Shown: positions 54,445-62,386 of the stretch, piece by piece
Position numbering within the stretch: the first letter of the stretch is position 1
How the letters are laid out: every line of letters starts with the position of its first letter
Assembly (NCBI GenBank): GCA_003600225.1
Contig: QZFT01000078.1
Span: 1-64,000 of the forward strand
Direction: 5' to 3'
DNA length: 64,000 nucleotides
From: Pseudonocardiaceae bacterium YIM PH 21723
Lineage (GTDB): Bacteria; Actinomycetota; Actinomycetes; Mycobacteriales; Pseudonocardiaceae
Made by a program: the position numbers and the translations under genes
Notes under the pieces: model-generated
Databases searched by the model: none
What the model was told of the DNA's origin: nothing
Seen by the model: the letters and a program-made list of their open reading frames with translations, nothing else

Positions 54445-56322
54445 GTGACCCTGCACAAGGCATTACCCACGCTGTTATGCGCAGCCCTGCTAGGTCTGCT
54501 GGTCCCGGCTACCGGGACGGCCGCTACCGCGCCGCCCGCGGTGACACCGCAGCCACAGTCGATCTCCGCCGCCGTCGACGTGCCCGTGCCGGATCAGGTG
54601 CGGCTGGTGGTCGCGGATGACGTTGATCAGTCCACTCGCCAGGTACTGACCGCCGCGTTGAAGTCCGCTGGTGCCGGCACCGTCACCGTGGTCAAACCGG
54701 GTGGCGCCGGAGGCGGGCTTGCCGTGCGGGCCGGGTTGCTCAGCGACCCCGATATCGCTGCGGCGCTGCCCGGTGGCGCGACGCCGGCTGAGGGGTACCG
54801 GCTGCTGACCGATCGGGACACCGTGGTGCTCGGCGGCCAGGACGCCGACGGGCTCTTCTACGCCGCGCAGACCTTCCGCCAGCTGGTCGCACCCAAGCTG
54901 ATCAGAGGTGCCAAGGTCACCGACTTCCCACTGATGCCGCTGCGTGGCTCGGTGGAGGGCTTCTACGGCGCCCCGTGGTCGCACGCCGACCGGCGGGATC
55001 AGCTCGCCTTCTACGGCCGCTACAAGATGAACACCTACATCTACGCGCCGAAGGACGACCCCTACCACCGGGAGAAGTGGCGGGAGCCGTATCCGGCGGA
55101 CAAGCTGGCGCAACTGGGGGAACTGGTCACGGCCGCGCAGGCCGCACACGTGCGGTTCACCTTCGCCCTGTCGCCGGGCAACACCATCTGCTTCTCCGAC
55201 AAGTCCGATCAGCAGGCCCTCGTCCGCAAGCTGCAGGCGATCTACGACCTGGGCGGCCGGGCGTTCTCCATTCCGCTGGACGACATCGACTACGGCAAGT
55301 GGCACTGCGCGCAGGATCAGACCGCGTACGGCGCGCCGACCATCGCCAACACCGGCAAGGCCCAGGCGGAACTGGTGAACCGGGTCAGCCGGGAGTTCAT
55401 CAGGACCCACCCGGGTGCCAAGCCGCTGCAGATGGTGCCCACCGAGTACTGGGGCACCAAGGACTCCGCCTACAAGCAGGCACTGCGTGGCCTGGACACC
55501 GGTATCGAGGTGATGTGGACCGGTGAGGAGGTGGTTCCCGCCAAGATCACCGCTGCCGAGGCCAAACGGGCGCAGACCGTCTGGGGCCGCAAGACGTTCG
55601 TCTGGGACAACTACCCGGTCAACGACTTCCAGGCCACCGCCGGCCGGCTGCTGCTGGCCCCCTATGACTACCGCGAGGCCGGGCTGGCGGACACGACCAC
55701 CGGCATCACGCTGAACCCGATGAACCAGGCTTCGGCGAGCAAGGTCGCCCTGGTCGGCGGGGCGGACTTCACCTGGAACGCCAAGGCCTACCAGGCCGAT
55801 CGCAGTCTGACGCTGGCCGCCCAGGAGCTGTCCGGCAACGACCCGGCGGCCACGAGCGCGTTGCTCGCCTTCTTCGACACCGAGCACCTCATGCCGATCG
55901 CGAACGGCAGTTCCATCACCAAGCAGGCGCCGGCGCTGCAACGCAGGCTGGACACGTTCCGCGCCGACTGGAAGGCCGGGAACAAGGCGAAGGCGCTGGC
56001 GGAACTGCGTCCGTACGTCGAGCAGTTGGCCACGGCGAGCGCCACCATCCGTGGTGGCTCGGTGGAGCCCGCGTTCCTGAACGAGTCGAAGCCGTGGCTG
56101 GACGCGCTCGCCCTGTGGGGCCGGTCGGCGAGCAGGACCCTGGACGCGCTGCAGGCGAAGGCCGCCGGGGAGTCGCCGGACAAGCTGTTCGCCGAGGCCA
56201 AGGCGGACGCCGACGCGGCGGCGAAGATCCAGACCATCCCGGGAACCACCCGGCCGCAGGGCCCGATCAAGCTCGCGGACGGGGTGCTGGACGTCTTCAT
56301 CGCTGACGCGCCCAAGCTCTGA
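54445..56322 (+). CDS. secreted GH84-type beta-N-acetylglucosaminidase
   Basis: 625 residues. Signal peptide (ALLGLLVPATGTAATA), an N-terminal GH20-like/hexosaminidase alpha-beta domain (about 30-150), and the GH84 barrel beginning LRGSVEGFYGAPWSH. YKMNTYIYAPKDDPYHREKWREPYP (in parts) and the catalytic Asp pair in IPLDDIDYG (about 279-280) match the NagJ/hyaluronidase family, which removes terminal GlcNAc by substrate-assisted catalysis. A helical C-terminal domain follows. GTG start 7 nt after TAGGCT, probably leaderless. Confidence 0.92.
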   Translation: MTLHKALPTLLCAALLGLLVPATGTAATAPPAVTPQPQSISAAVDVPVPDQVRLVVADDVDQSTRQVLTAALKSAGAGTVTVVKPGGAGGGLAVRAGLLSDPDIAAALPGGATPAEGYRLLTDRDTVVLGGQDADGLFYAAQTFRQLVAPKLIRGAKVTDFPLMPLRGSVEGFYGAPWSHADRRDQLAFYGRYKMNTYIYAPKDDPYHREKWREPYPADKLAQLGELVTAAQAAHVRFTFALSPGNTICFSDKSDQQALVRKLQAIYDLGGRAFSIPLDDIDYGKWHCAQDQTAYGAPTIANTGKAQAELVNRVSREFIRTHPGAKPLQMVPTEYWGTKDSAYKQALRGLDTGIEVMWTGEEVVPAKITAAEAKRAQTVWGRKTFVWDNYPVNDFQATAGRLLLAPYDYREAGLADTTTGITLNPMNQASASKVALVGGADFTWNAKAYQADRSLTLAAQELSGNDPAATSALLAFFDTEHLMPIANGSSITKQAPALQRRLDTFRADWKAGNKAKALAELRPYVEQLATASATIRGGSVEPAFLNESKPWLDALALWGRSASRTLDALQAKAAGESPDKLFAEAKADADAAAKIQTIPGTTRPQGPIKLADGVLDVFIADAPKL

Positions 56323-56338
56323 GGACTACCGTGAGTTC

Positions 56339-57166
56339 ATGAGCGTGGTGAACGAGGCCGCCGCCGGGCAACCGGCGGCGGCCTTGCGGCCCTATATCGC
56401 CGCCTATCACGGCTATCACCAGCGTGGGGTGCCGCCCGCGGTGCACCGTGGACTGCCCTCGCCCTATCTGACGATCATCTTCACGCTATTCGAGCCGTTG
56501 CGGTTGATGCGGCACGGTGACTATCGGGCGATCGTCGGCGGCCTGCATCTGTCCCATGAGGTGATCACTCACGACGGGGCCCAGTCCGGCATCCAGCTGA
56601 TGGTCAATCCGCTCGGCGCCCGGATGCTGCTGGACCTGCCCGCCGGCGAGCTGACCGACGTCAACGCGGAGGCCGAGCTGATGCTCGGGCCGGCCGCGAA
56701 CCGGCTGTGCGATCGGATGGCAGAACTCCCCACCTGGACACAGCGGTTCGCGGCGCTGGACGAGTTCTTCCTCGCCCGGCTGGCCGAGGCAACTGTGTCC
56801 GCGGAGATCGGGTACGGCTGGCAGCGACTGATGGGTAGTGGTGGGGCGCTGAGCATCGGCGGGCTGGCCGCGGAGATCGGCTGGAGCGAGCGGCACCTGG
56901 CCAACCGCTTCCGCAGCGAGGTCGGACTGACCCCCAAGGCCGCGGCTCGCGTTGTCCGTTTTGACCGTGCCCGCAGGCTGGTGCAGCAGCGTGCGCGGGC
57001 CGGCGGACCGCTGGATCTGGCCGAGGTGGCCGCCGTGTTCGGCTTCTATGACCAGCCGCATCTGGTGCGCGAGTTCCGCCGGTTCACCGGTTGCTCGCCG
57101 ACCGAATGGGTCACCGCCGAGTTCCAAAATTTCCAAGCCGAGGTCCTCAAGCCCACGGGAGAGTAG
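56339..57166 (+). CDS. AraC-family transcriptional regulator
   Basis: 275 residues. The C-terminal AraC double HTH spans about residues 165-265: SIGGLAAEIGWSERHLANRFRSEVGLTPKAAARVVRF in parts, and VFGFYDQPHLVREFRRFTG. The N-terminal domain of about 150 residues has no named fold. ATG start 6 nt after a TACCGT box right after the GH84 stop, so likely leaderless. It is 5 nt upstream of a VOC gene that it probably controls. Confidence 0.88.
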   Translation: MSVVNEAAAGQPAAALRPYIAAYHGYHQRGVPPAVHRGLPSPYLTIIFTLFEPLRLMRHGDYRAIVGGLHLSHEVITHDGAQSGIQLMVNPLGARMLLDLPAGELTDVNAEAELMLGPAANRLCDRMAELPTWTQRFAALDEFFLARLAEATVSAEIGYGWQRLMGSGGALSIGGLAAEIGWSERHLANRFRSEVGLTPKAAARVVRFDRARRLVQQRARAGGPLDLAEVAAVFGFYDQPHLVREFRRFTGCSPTEWVTAEFQNFQAEVLKPTGE

Positions 57167-57171
57167 GTGGC

Positions 57172-57576
57172 ATGAGTGAGACACCGGCACCCCAGGTCTG
57201 GCCCACGCTGCGGGCCACCGACGCACGCGCACTGATCCGATTCCTGGTCGACGTGGTCGGCTTCGAGGAGACCGCCGTCTTCGGTGACGGCGATGTGGTC
57301 GAACATGCCCAGCTGTCCTGGCCGTTCGGCGGCGGCATCATGCTCGGCTCCGATCGGGAGGATGGGGGCAAGTGGTGCCTGCGCCCGGGGACCTTCGGCG
57401 CCTATGTGGTCGTGGACGATCCGGATGCGCTGTGCGCCAAGGTCACCGCAGCGGGTGCCGAGGTCATCGCGGAGCTGAACGACACCCACTACGGCTCCCG
57501 TGAGTTCGCCATCCTCGATCCGGAGGGCAACCGCTGGTCCTTCGGCACCTACCGCGGGGAGCCTCGGAAGTCCTGA
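57172..57576 (+). CDS. VOC/glyoxalase-fold protein
   Basis: 134 residues from ATG 57172 (GTAGGTGG upstream). Single VOC unit: WPTLRATDARALIRFLVDVVGFEE, FGAYVVVDDPDAL, YGSREFAILDPEGNRWSFGTY. The DPEGN motif with a preceding DTHYG is common in the glyoxalase/bleomycin-resistance superfamily. Probably co-transcribed with the AraC regulator; the ligand is unknown. Confidence 0.85.
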   Translation: MSETPAPQVWPTLRATDARALIRFLVDVVGFEETAVFGDGDVVEHAQLSWPFGGGIMLGSDREDGGKWCLRPGTFGAYVVVDDPDALCAKVTAAGAEVIAELNDTHYGSREFAILDPEGNRWSFGTYRGEPRKS

Positions 57577-57594
57577 ATTGTCCGGAATCGGACA

Positions 57595-57645
57595 GCAACA
57601 TGGGCGCTTTTCTCCCGTCTGACGGGAGAAAAGCGCCCATGTTGC
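57595..57645. terminator. perfect 25-bp palindromic hairpin between convergent genes
   Basis: Arms 57595-57619 and 57621-57645 are exactly complementary around one T. It lies 19 nt after the VOC stop and 16 nt from the RibD-like stop on the other strand, so it can act as a bidirectional terminator. Confidence 0.9.
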
Positions 57646-57660
57646 CATGGGAGTCGGGGG

Positions 57661-58242
57661 TCAGCGGCGGTAGTGGAGCCCCAGGGCGCCGTGCGAGAGG
57701 GTGGTGGACTCGGCCAGGGTCCAGGTGGAGGGCGGGAGCCCCTCAGGAAACAGGCGGAGGCCACCGCCCAGGAGCACCGGGAGCACGTTCAGCCGGATCT
57801 CGTCCAGGAGGTCGGCGCGCAGCAGTGCCTGGATGACACTGGCGCTGTTCGCCACGAGGATGTCCCGGCCCGGCGCCTGCTTCAGGGCGATGACCTCGGT
57901 CTCCAGCTCGCCGGCGATCCGGGAGTTCTCCCAGTCCGCCGTCCGCAGGGTGCGGGAGAAGACGATCTTCTCCACGGTCTGCAGCCACCGGCCCAGCTCC
58001 CGGGCCCTGGGGTGGGTGGCCGGATCGGCGGTGATGCCCGGCCACACCGAGTGGAACCCCTCGTAGTTGACTCGCCCCAGCAGCGCGGTGTCGGCGCCGC
58101 GCCAGATCCCCTCGAAGTAGGCCAGGGACTGTTCCCGGCCGGCGTGTTCGTGTAGCCAGGTGTCCTGGGCCGGCCCGCCGGGTCCGCTGGTGTAGCCATC
58201 TAGGGAGACATGGGCCCAGGACACCACTCGGCGCTCGGTCAT
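57661..58242 (-). CDS. RibD C-terminal/dihydrofolate-reductase-like protein
   Basis: 193 residues. RVVSWAHVSLDGYTSGP, ADTALLGRVNYEGF, KIVFSRTL and LVANSASVIQALLRADLLDEI fit the RibD C-terminal reductase-like family (NADPH-binding fold). Reactions of these short proteins are mostly unassigned. Last gene of an ArsR-SRPBCC operon; the ATG overlaps the preceding stop by one base (TGATG). Confidence 0.85.
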   Translation of the reverse strand: MTERRVVSWAHVSLDGYTSGPGGPAQDTWLHEHAGREQSLAYFEGIWRGADTALLGRVNYEGFHSVWPGITADPATHPRARELGRWLQTVEKIVFSRTLRTADWENSRIAGELETEVIALKQAPGRDILVANSASVIQALLRADLLDEIRLNVLPVLLGGGLRLFPEGLPPSTWTLAESTTLSHGALGLHYRR

Positions 58243-58718
58243 CAGAGCTCGATCAGCAGGGCGTCGAGGCGGTCGTAGCCCTCGTTCATGCCACCCTCCA
58301 TGCCGGCCGCGATGTGTCCGTCGCGGTCCTCGGCGGACTGGAACACCACGTCGGAGTGCACGATGGTCTGGCCGTCCGCCGTCTCCTCGAAGGTCATCTT
58401 CTGCAGGGAGACGTGGCCGGGCAGGCCCTCCCACTCCCAGGTCTGGGTGATGCCCTCGTCCACCGAGGGGGTGCCGTGGAACAGCCCGCGGAAGGCGAAC
58501 TCATTGCCCTCGTCGTCCCGGTGCAGGAAGCGGTACTGGCCGCCGTGGGAAGCGTCCAGGGTCTCGACCTCGGTCGCGTACTTGGCCGGACCCAGCCAGC
58601 GCTTGATCAGCTCCGGCTCCACATGGGCCCGGAAGACCAGCTTGGCCGGGGCGTTGAACGCGCGGCGGACGATCAGCCGGGGAGAGTTCGGCTCGGTGAT
58701 CAGTTCGGTCTTGGACAT
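58242..58718 (-). CDS. SRPBCC/AHSA1-domain protein
   Basis: 158 residues from ATG 58718 with AAGGAG upstream. RAFNAPAKLVFRAHVEPELIKRWLGP is the typical AHSA1 opening, followed by YRFLHRDDEGNEFAFRG and the C-terminal helix GYDRLDALL. These proteins bind hydrophobic ligands in a helix-grip fold and very often sit beside ArsR regulators, as here. Confidence 0.9.
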   Translation of the reverse strand: MSKTELITEPNSPRLIVRRAFNAPAKLVFRAHVEPELIKRWLGPAKYATEVETLDASHGGQYRFLHRDDEGNEFAFRGLFHGTPSVDEGITQTWEWEGLPGHVSLQKMTFEETADGQTIVHSDVVFQSAEDRDGHIAAGMEGGMNEGYDRLDALLIEL

Positions 58719-58720
58719 GG

Positions 58721-59050
58721 TCAGTCTCCTTCTTCCTGTAGTTCGAGCAGCAGCGTGTCGAGACGCGCGTGGCTCTGTTCCCAGTACTCCCGGTAGGTCA
58801 CCAGCCACCCGGTGGCCTCCTGCAGGCCGGTCGCCTCCAGATGACTCAGCCGGGCGGTCGCCTGCCGGGTCCGGGAGATCAACCCGGCCGCCTCCAGCAC
58901 CTTCAGGTGCTTGGACACGGCGGGCTGCGACATGTTGAACGGGGCGGCCAGTTCCGCCACCGTCGCGTCACCCTTTTTCAGCCGGTGCAGGATCGCCCGT
59001 CGCGTCGGATCCGCGAGGGCCCCGAACACCAGGCTCAGTCGATCCGCCAT
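58721..59050 (-). CDS. ArsR-family transcriptional regulator
   Basis: 109 residues. Winged helix LSLVFGALADPTRRAILHRLKKG, VAELAAPFNMSQPAVSKHLKVLEAAGLI; no metal-binding Cys pair, so it probably senses an organic ligand. Starts at ATG 59050 (or 59062). It is 2 nt before the SRPBCC gene. A long dyad at 59055-59086 overlaps its promoter/start region and suggests autoregulation. Confidence 0.9.
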   Translation of the reverse strand: MADRLSLVFGALADPTRRAILHRLKKGDATVAELAAPFNMSQPAVSKHLKVLEAAGLISRTRQATARLSHLEATGLQEATGWLVTYREYWEQSHARLDTLLLELQEEGD

Positions 59051-59054
59051 CTTG

Positions 59055-59086
59055 ATAACCACTTCGTTCTAGAACTTGTTGGTTAT
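59055..59086. promoter_or_regulatory. ArsR operator: nested dyad
   Basis: ATAACCA and TGGTTAT flank a central GTTCTAGAAC palindrome with equal 4-nt spacers; everything is symmetric about 59070/59071. It lies directly upstream of arsR-like ATG 59050. AT-rich TATATA on the minus strand overlaps one arm and could be the -10. Confidence 0.75.
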
Positions 59087-59202
59087 ATAGTGCACCGCGA
59101 AGTTCGCTCGGTCAATGAGTAGCCAGACACCAACCCGATAGGGGCAAAGAGTCCGGGGTTCCGCCACCTGCGGGACGGCGGAACCCCGGACTCGGCGAGG
59201 GA

Positions 59203-59610
59203 TCAGTAGCGGACGAAGTGGCCGTCGGGGTGCAGCTGAATCCTGGCGTCGGGTGAGCAACCCGCGGACGGGGTCTCCAGGAAACCGGCGATGATCGCGT
59301 CGCCGTCGCGGTGGAAATGGCAGGTGCCCTGCGGGCTGGTCAGCGGGTACCAGAACCAGTCGCCCTCACTGCGCAGGCGTAACCGGTCCTGCTCTTCCCA
59401 GTGTTGCGCTGCCTTCCGGTAGGAGACCAGATACAACGAGGCGGCCGTGTCGTCGTACGTGGACTGGGCGGCCTCGGCGGTGATCTTCGAGGGGCCGAAA
59501 TCGACCTCGGCTATCTGCTGGACCTGCACGGCGGCAGCGGCGGGGCCGGCAATCGCGGCGAGGGATAAGAGGACTGAGCTGACAACGATGACACATCGGC
59601 GGAAAGCCAT
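59203..59610 (-). CDS. small secreted protein, unknown function
   Basis: 135 residues from ATG 59610 (or 138 from 59619). Signal peptide MAFRRCVIVVSSVLLSLAAIAGPAAAA. The mature part of about 105 residues is rich in aromatics (DWFWYP, HFHRDGD) with two Cys (GTCHFH and AGCSPD) that could pair. The DGHFVRY ending recurs in no family I can name. The 142-nt gap separates it from the ArsR operon start. Confidence 0.65.
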   Translation of the reverse strand: MAFRRCVIVVSSVLLSLAAIAGPAAAAVQVQQIAEVDFGPSKITAEAAQSTYDDTAASLYLVSYRKAAQHWEEQDRLRLRSEGDWFWYPLTSPQGTCHFHRDGDAIIAGFLETPSAGCSPDARIQLHPDGHFVRY

Positions 59611-59715
59611 GGCGCGCATGATTCTTCGAACGACCGCACAAGGTCAAGAGCGTGCCCGGGTCGGGTATATCTCAGCCGTTATCCCCGGGCACCCCCGTTG
59701 TAACCCCGTGTTCGG

Positions 59716-60597
59716 CTAGCTCTGCTTGTCCGGCCGCTGCGCTTCGACGATCTCGGAGAAGCTGCGCCCGCGTTCCTGCGACTCCCGCTCCAGTTGCGGG
59801 ATCACCTTGGCCATCATGCGCTTGGCCAGGAAGGTGCCGATCCCACTGACGACCACGTTGCGGAGCAACTGGGCCGCCAGGCCGTTCTTGGGCACGAACA
59901 CCTTGCGCCTGCGTTTACGGATGCCCTCGGCGAACAGCCGCGCGCATTCCTCGACGGAGGTGAACGAGTTCGCCGGCCACGGCAGGCTCTTGCGCCGCTC
60001 CTCGAAGGAGGCGGAGTCCGCTCCCGCGTCCCGCACCATGTCGGTGTCCACCCAGGACGGGTGGGCGCTGCCCACGTCCACGCCGAGGTGCGCGACCTCC
60101 AGCCGGAGTGCGTTGGCGAACGCCTCAGCACCCGCCTTGGACGCGCCGTAGGCCGCGGATCCGGCCATCGGGCCGAAGGCGGCCAGCGATGAGACCACCA
60201 GCACGTAGCCACGCCGCTCGATGATGTGCGGCAAGGCGGCCTGCACCGTGCGGAACACGCCGGTCAGGTTGATGTCCACGGTGCGGGCGAACGCGCCGGG
60301 GTCCACCTGCCGCACGGTGCCCATGGGCGCCACGCCGGCGTTGGCCACGATGACATCGATACCGCCGAGGTCCCGGACCACCTGCGCGGTGGCCGACTCC
60401 ACTGCCTGCTGGTCGCAGACGTCCGCCTCGGCCCAGGAATGTCCTGGGCCGAGTTCGGCGGCAAGCTTCTCCAGTAGCTCGGGCTCCAGCCCGACCAAGC
60501 CGATCTTCGCGCCCTGCCCGGCCAGGTTGCGGGCCAGCTCCGCGCCGATGCCGCGTGCGGCACCCGTGATCAGAACAGCCTTCCCGTTCAGCTCCAT
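59716..60597 (-). CDS. short-chain dehydrogenase/reductase (SDR)
   Basis: 293 residues. Rossmann motif TGAARGIG (about 11-18), NAG in VANAGVAP, Ser in VVSSLAAFG and catalytic YGASK (about 154-158) are all present. The C-terminal extension with FVPKNGLAAQLLRNVVV and GTFLAKRMM resembles SDRs of lipid metabolism. The ATG lies 7 nt after a minus-strand TAGCCT box with no ribosome site, so it is probably leaderless. Confidence 0.9.
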   Translation of the reverse strand: MELNGKAVLITGAARGIGAELARNLAGQGAKIGLVGLEPELLEKLAAELGPGHSWAEADVCDQQAVESATAQVVRDLGGIDVIVANAGVAPMGTVRQVDPGAFARTVDINLTGVFRTVQAALPHIIERRGYVLVVSSLAAFGPMAGSAAYGASKAGAEAFANALRLEVAHLGVDVGSAHPSWVDTDMVRDAGADSASFEERRKSLPWPANSFTSVEECARLFAEGIRKRRRKVFVPKNGLAAQLLRNVVVSGIGTFLAKRMMAKVIPQLERESQERGRSFSEIVEAQRPDKQS

Positions 60598-60607
60598 GCC
60601 GGGCAGG

Positions 60608-62386
60608 CTACTCAGGGGTAGTGATCTGGTCGATACCCAGCGGAGGCTTGATCGGCGCCCGGCTCGGATCGTGGTCGCCGAGCTCCACCAGCCAGCGGTT
60701 GCGGATCATCTCGCCGATGGGTGCGGGCAGGATGTACGCCCAGCCGCCACCCGGCCGATTGCCCGCCGGCTTGGCCACGGCGTGCAGCACCTGCAGCTGC
60801 TGACCGCCCACCAGGCGGAGCCGCCGGTAGGGCAGGCCGTTCACGCCCTGCGGGCCGCCGCGCATCTCCGGCGGAGTCCCGGTCGCGTAGACCACGTTCC
60901 GGTCGTAGTCCCCGTAGTGGTCCAGCTCGGTGCCCGGTGCCAGCTTGAGCAGCCGTTTGTCGGTGAAGTGGGCCAGCGAGGGCTCGGTGTGCAGCGGCTG
61001 GATCGGCCACTCGTAATCTTCCAGCTGCTCGTCCGGTGCCCGGCGCAGCCGGTGCGCGTTCTCCCGCAGCTGCGCGGTCAGATACACGGCGGCCGGGGTG
61101 AGCTCGGTGAACCGGCCGACGCCACTGCGCACGCCGTCCTGCTGCCAGAAGACCTGGAACTGGCCGTCCTCATCGAGCAGGCACCACGCGTGCTCGGCGG
61201 GCGTCCACAGGCTGAGGAACCGCCTGCTGACCCCCGCGCGGGCGGCGATGCCGCGCAACCGGTGCTCGGCGTCCCGCTTCGCCGCGGCCACGGCCTCCTG
61301 GTCCACGGTCACCGGAATCTCCGGCGCCGCGACCTCGGGGACCGCCTGTGCGGGCTTGGCGCTCTTCTCCTGTGGCAGGCGGATGCCGTATCGCCGGGTC
61401 AGTTCCTCGGCGGGCGCGTCGGAGCTCGGTTCGCTCGGGGTGTCCGCGCACAGCTGCTCGATGACCTCCCGCAGCTGCAGCGCCTCCAGCCAGTCGGCGG
61501 GCAGTCCCTTCGGGCCCCTCAACGCGCCCAGGATCGCGCCGCAGGCACCGGCGGTGGCCGTGCTCTGCGCGGCCGCCAGCCGCAGCGCGGACTTCACGTC
61601 CGCCGCGGTCAACGCGTAGTACACCGCGATGCCCAGACAGGAGGTCGCGGTGGCCGCGTCGCCCAGCTTCGCCACCAGGTGTTCGGCGGCCGGCTCCAGG
61701 GACAGCTCCAGCGCGGTGCGCAGCTCCTCGACCGTCTCCTGGTGACCGTCCCAATAGGACAGTTCGGTGATCGCCGCGGTGACGGCCTCGGGCAGCGTCT
61801 GGTCGAGGCCGGCCTGCTGGACGATCATCGCCAGCGCGGCGGCGGGCAGGTGACCGTCCGGGTGCCCGTGGGTCAGTGCGGCGGCGCGGGCGGCCACGTA
61901 GGCCACCTCGCTGATCACCGGGGACCAGAAGGCCAGCGGTGCCGAACGCAGCAGCGCGCCCGGATCGCCGTAGGTGTTGATCGGCTTGCCGAACGAACCC
62001 GCCTCGCCGGACTGCAGCGCCTCGCTGGTGGTCGGCTCGCCGACGCGCACCTCGGACATCTCCGGTGCGTGTGCCAGCCAGCCGGTGGGCTGCTGCGTCT
62101 CCAGGCCGGGGACCGGCACACCCTGGGTGTGCAGCCAGCGCAGGTACGCCACCCGCAGGTGGTGGTACGGGTCGATGTCCTCGTGCCCGTAGTGCCCGAT
62201 GGTCAGCGCCACCCGGATGGTGGCCTCCAGGGTGAAGCAGGCCAGCTGGGTGGCCGCCGTGCCGTGGCCGGGCGCGGTCAGCTCGGTGGGGTGCTCGTCG
62301 TCGATCAGCCGGGCGCCGAAGGCATCGCCCAGGGCGCCGCCGAGCATGGCCCCACGCAGGTGGTCGTGAAAGGTGTGCGTGGTCAT
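60608..62386 (-). CDS. pseudo-ADP-ribosylglycohydrolase fused to a TNT-like domain
   Basis: 592 residues from ATG 62386. Residues about 1-330 follow the ADP-ribosylglycohydrolase (ARH) fold, but the metal motifs are replaced: TDDTQM is TAATQL and GDSDS is QSTAT by comparison with the upstream gene. Residues about 400-475 resemble the segment before TNT domains (AWCLLDEDGQFQVFWQQDG). Residues about 479-570 (LAPGTELDHYGD, TGTPPEMRGG, YRRLRL, RPGGGWAYIL) match the TNT NAD+-glycohydrolase layout, with changed positions where Mtb TNT has catalytic Arg and Gln. ATGA overlap with the intact ARH gene. No signal peptide. Confidence 0.72.
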   Translation of the reverse strand: MTTHTFHDHLRGAMLGGALGDAFGARLIDDEHPTELTAPGHGTAATQLACFTLEATIRVALTIGHYGHEDIDPYHHLRVAYLRWLHTQGVPVPGLETQQPTGWLAHAPEMSEVRVGEPTTSEALQSGEAGSFGKPINTYGDPGALLRSAPLAFWSPVISEVAYVAARAAALTHGHPDGHLPAAALAMIVQQAGLDQTLPEAVTAAITELSYWDGHQETVEELRTALELSLEPAAEHLVAKLGDAATATSCLGIAVYYALTAADVKSALRLAAAQSTATAGACGAILGALRGPKGLPADWLEALQLREVIEQLCADTPSEPSSDAPAEELTRRYGIRLPQEKSAKPAQAVPEVAAPEIPVTVDQEAVAAAKRDAEHRLRGIAARAGVSRRFLSLWTPAEHAWCLLDEDGQFQVFWQQDGVRSGVGRFTELTPAAVYLTAQLRENAHRLRRAPDEQLEDYEWPIQPLHTEPSLAHFTDKRLLKLAPGTELDHYGDYDRNVVYATGTPPEMRGGPQGVNGLPYRRLRLVGGQQLQVLHAVAKPAGNRPGGGWAYILPAPIGEMIRNRWLVELGDHDPSRAPIKPPLGIDQITTPE

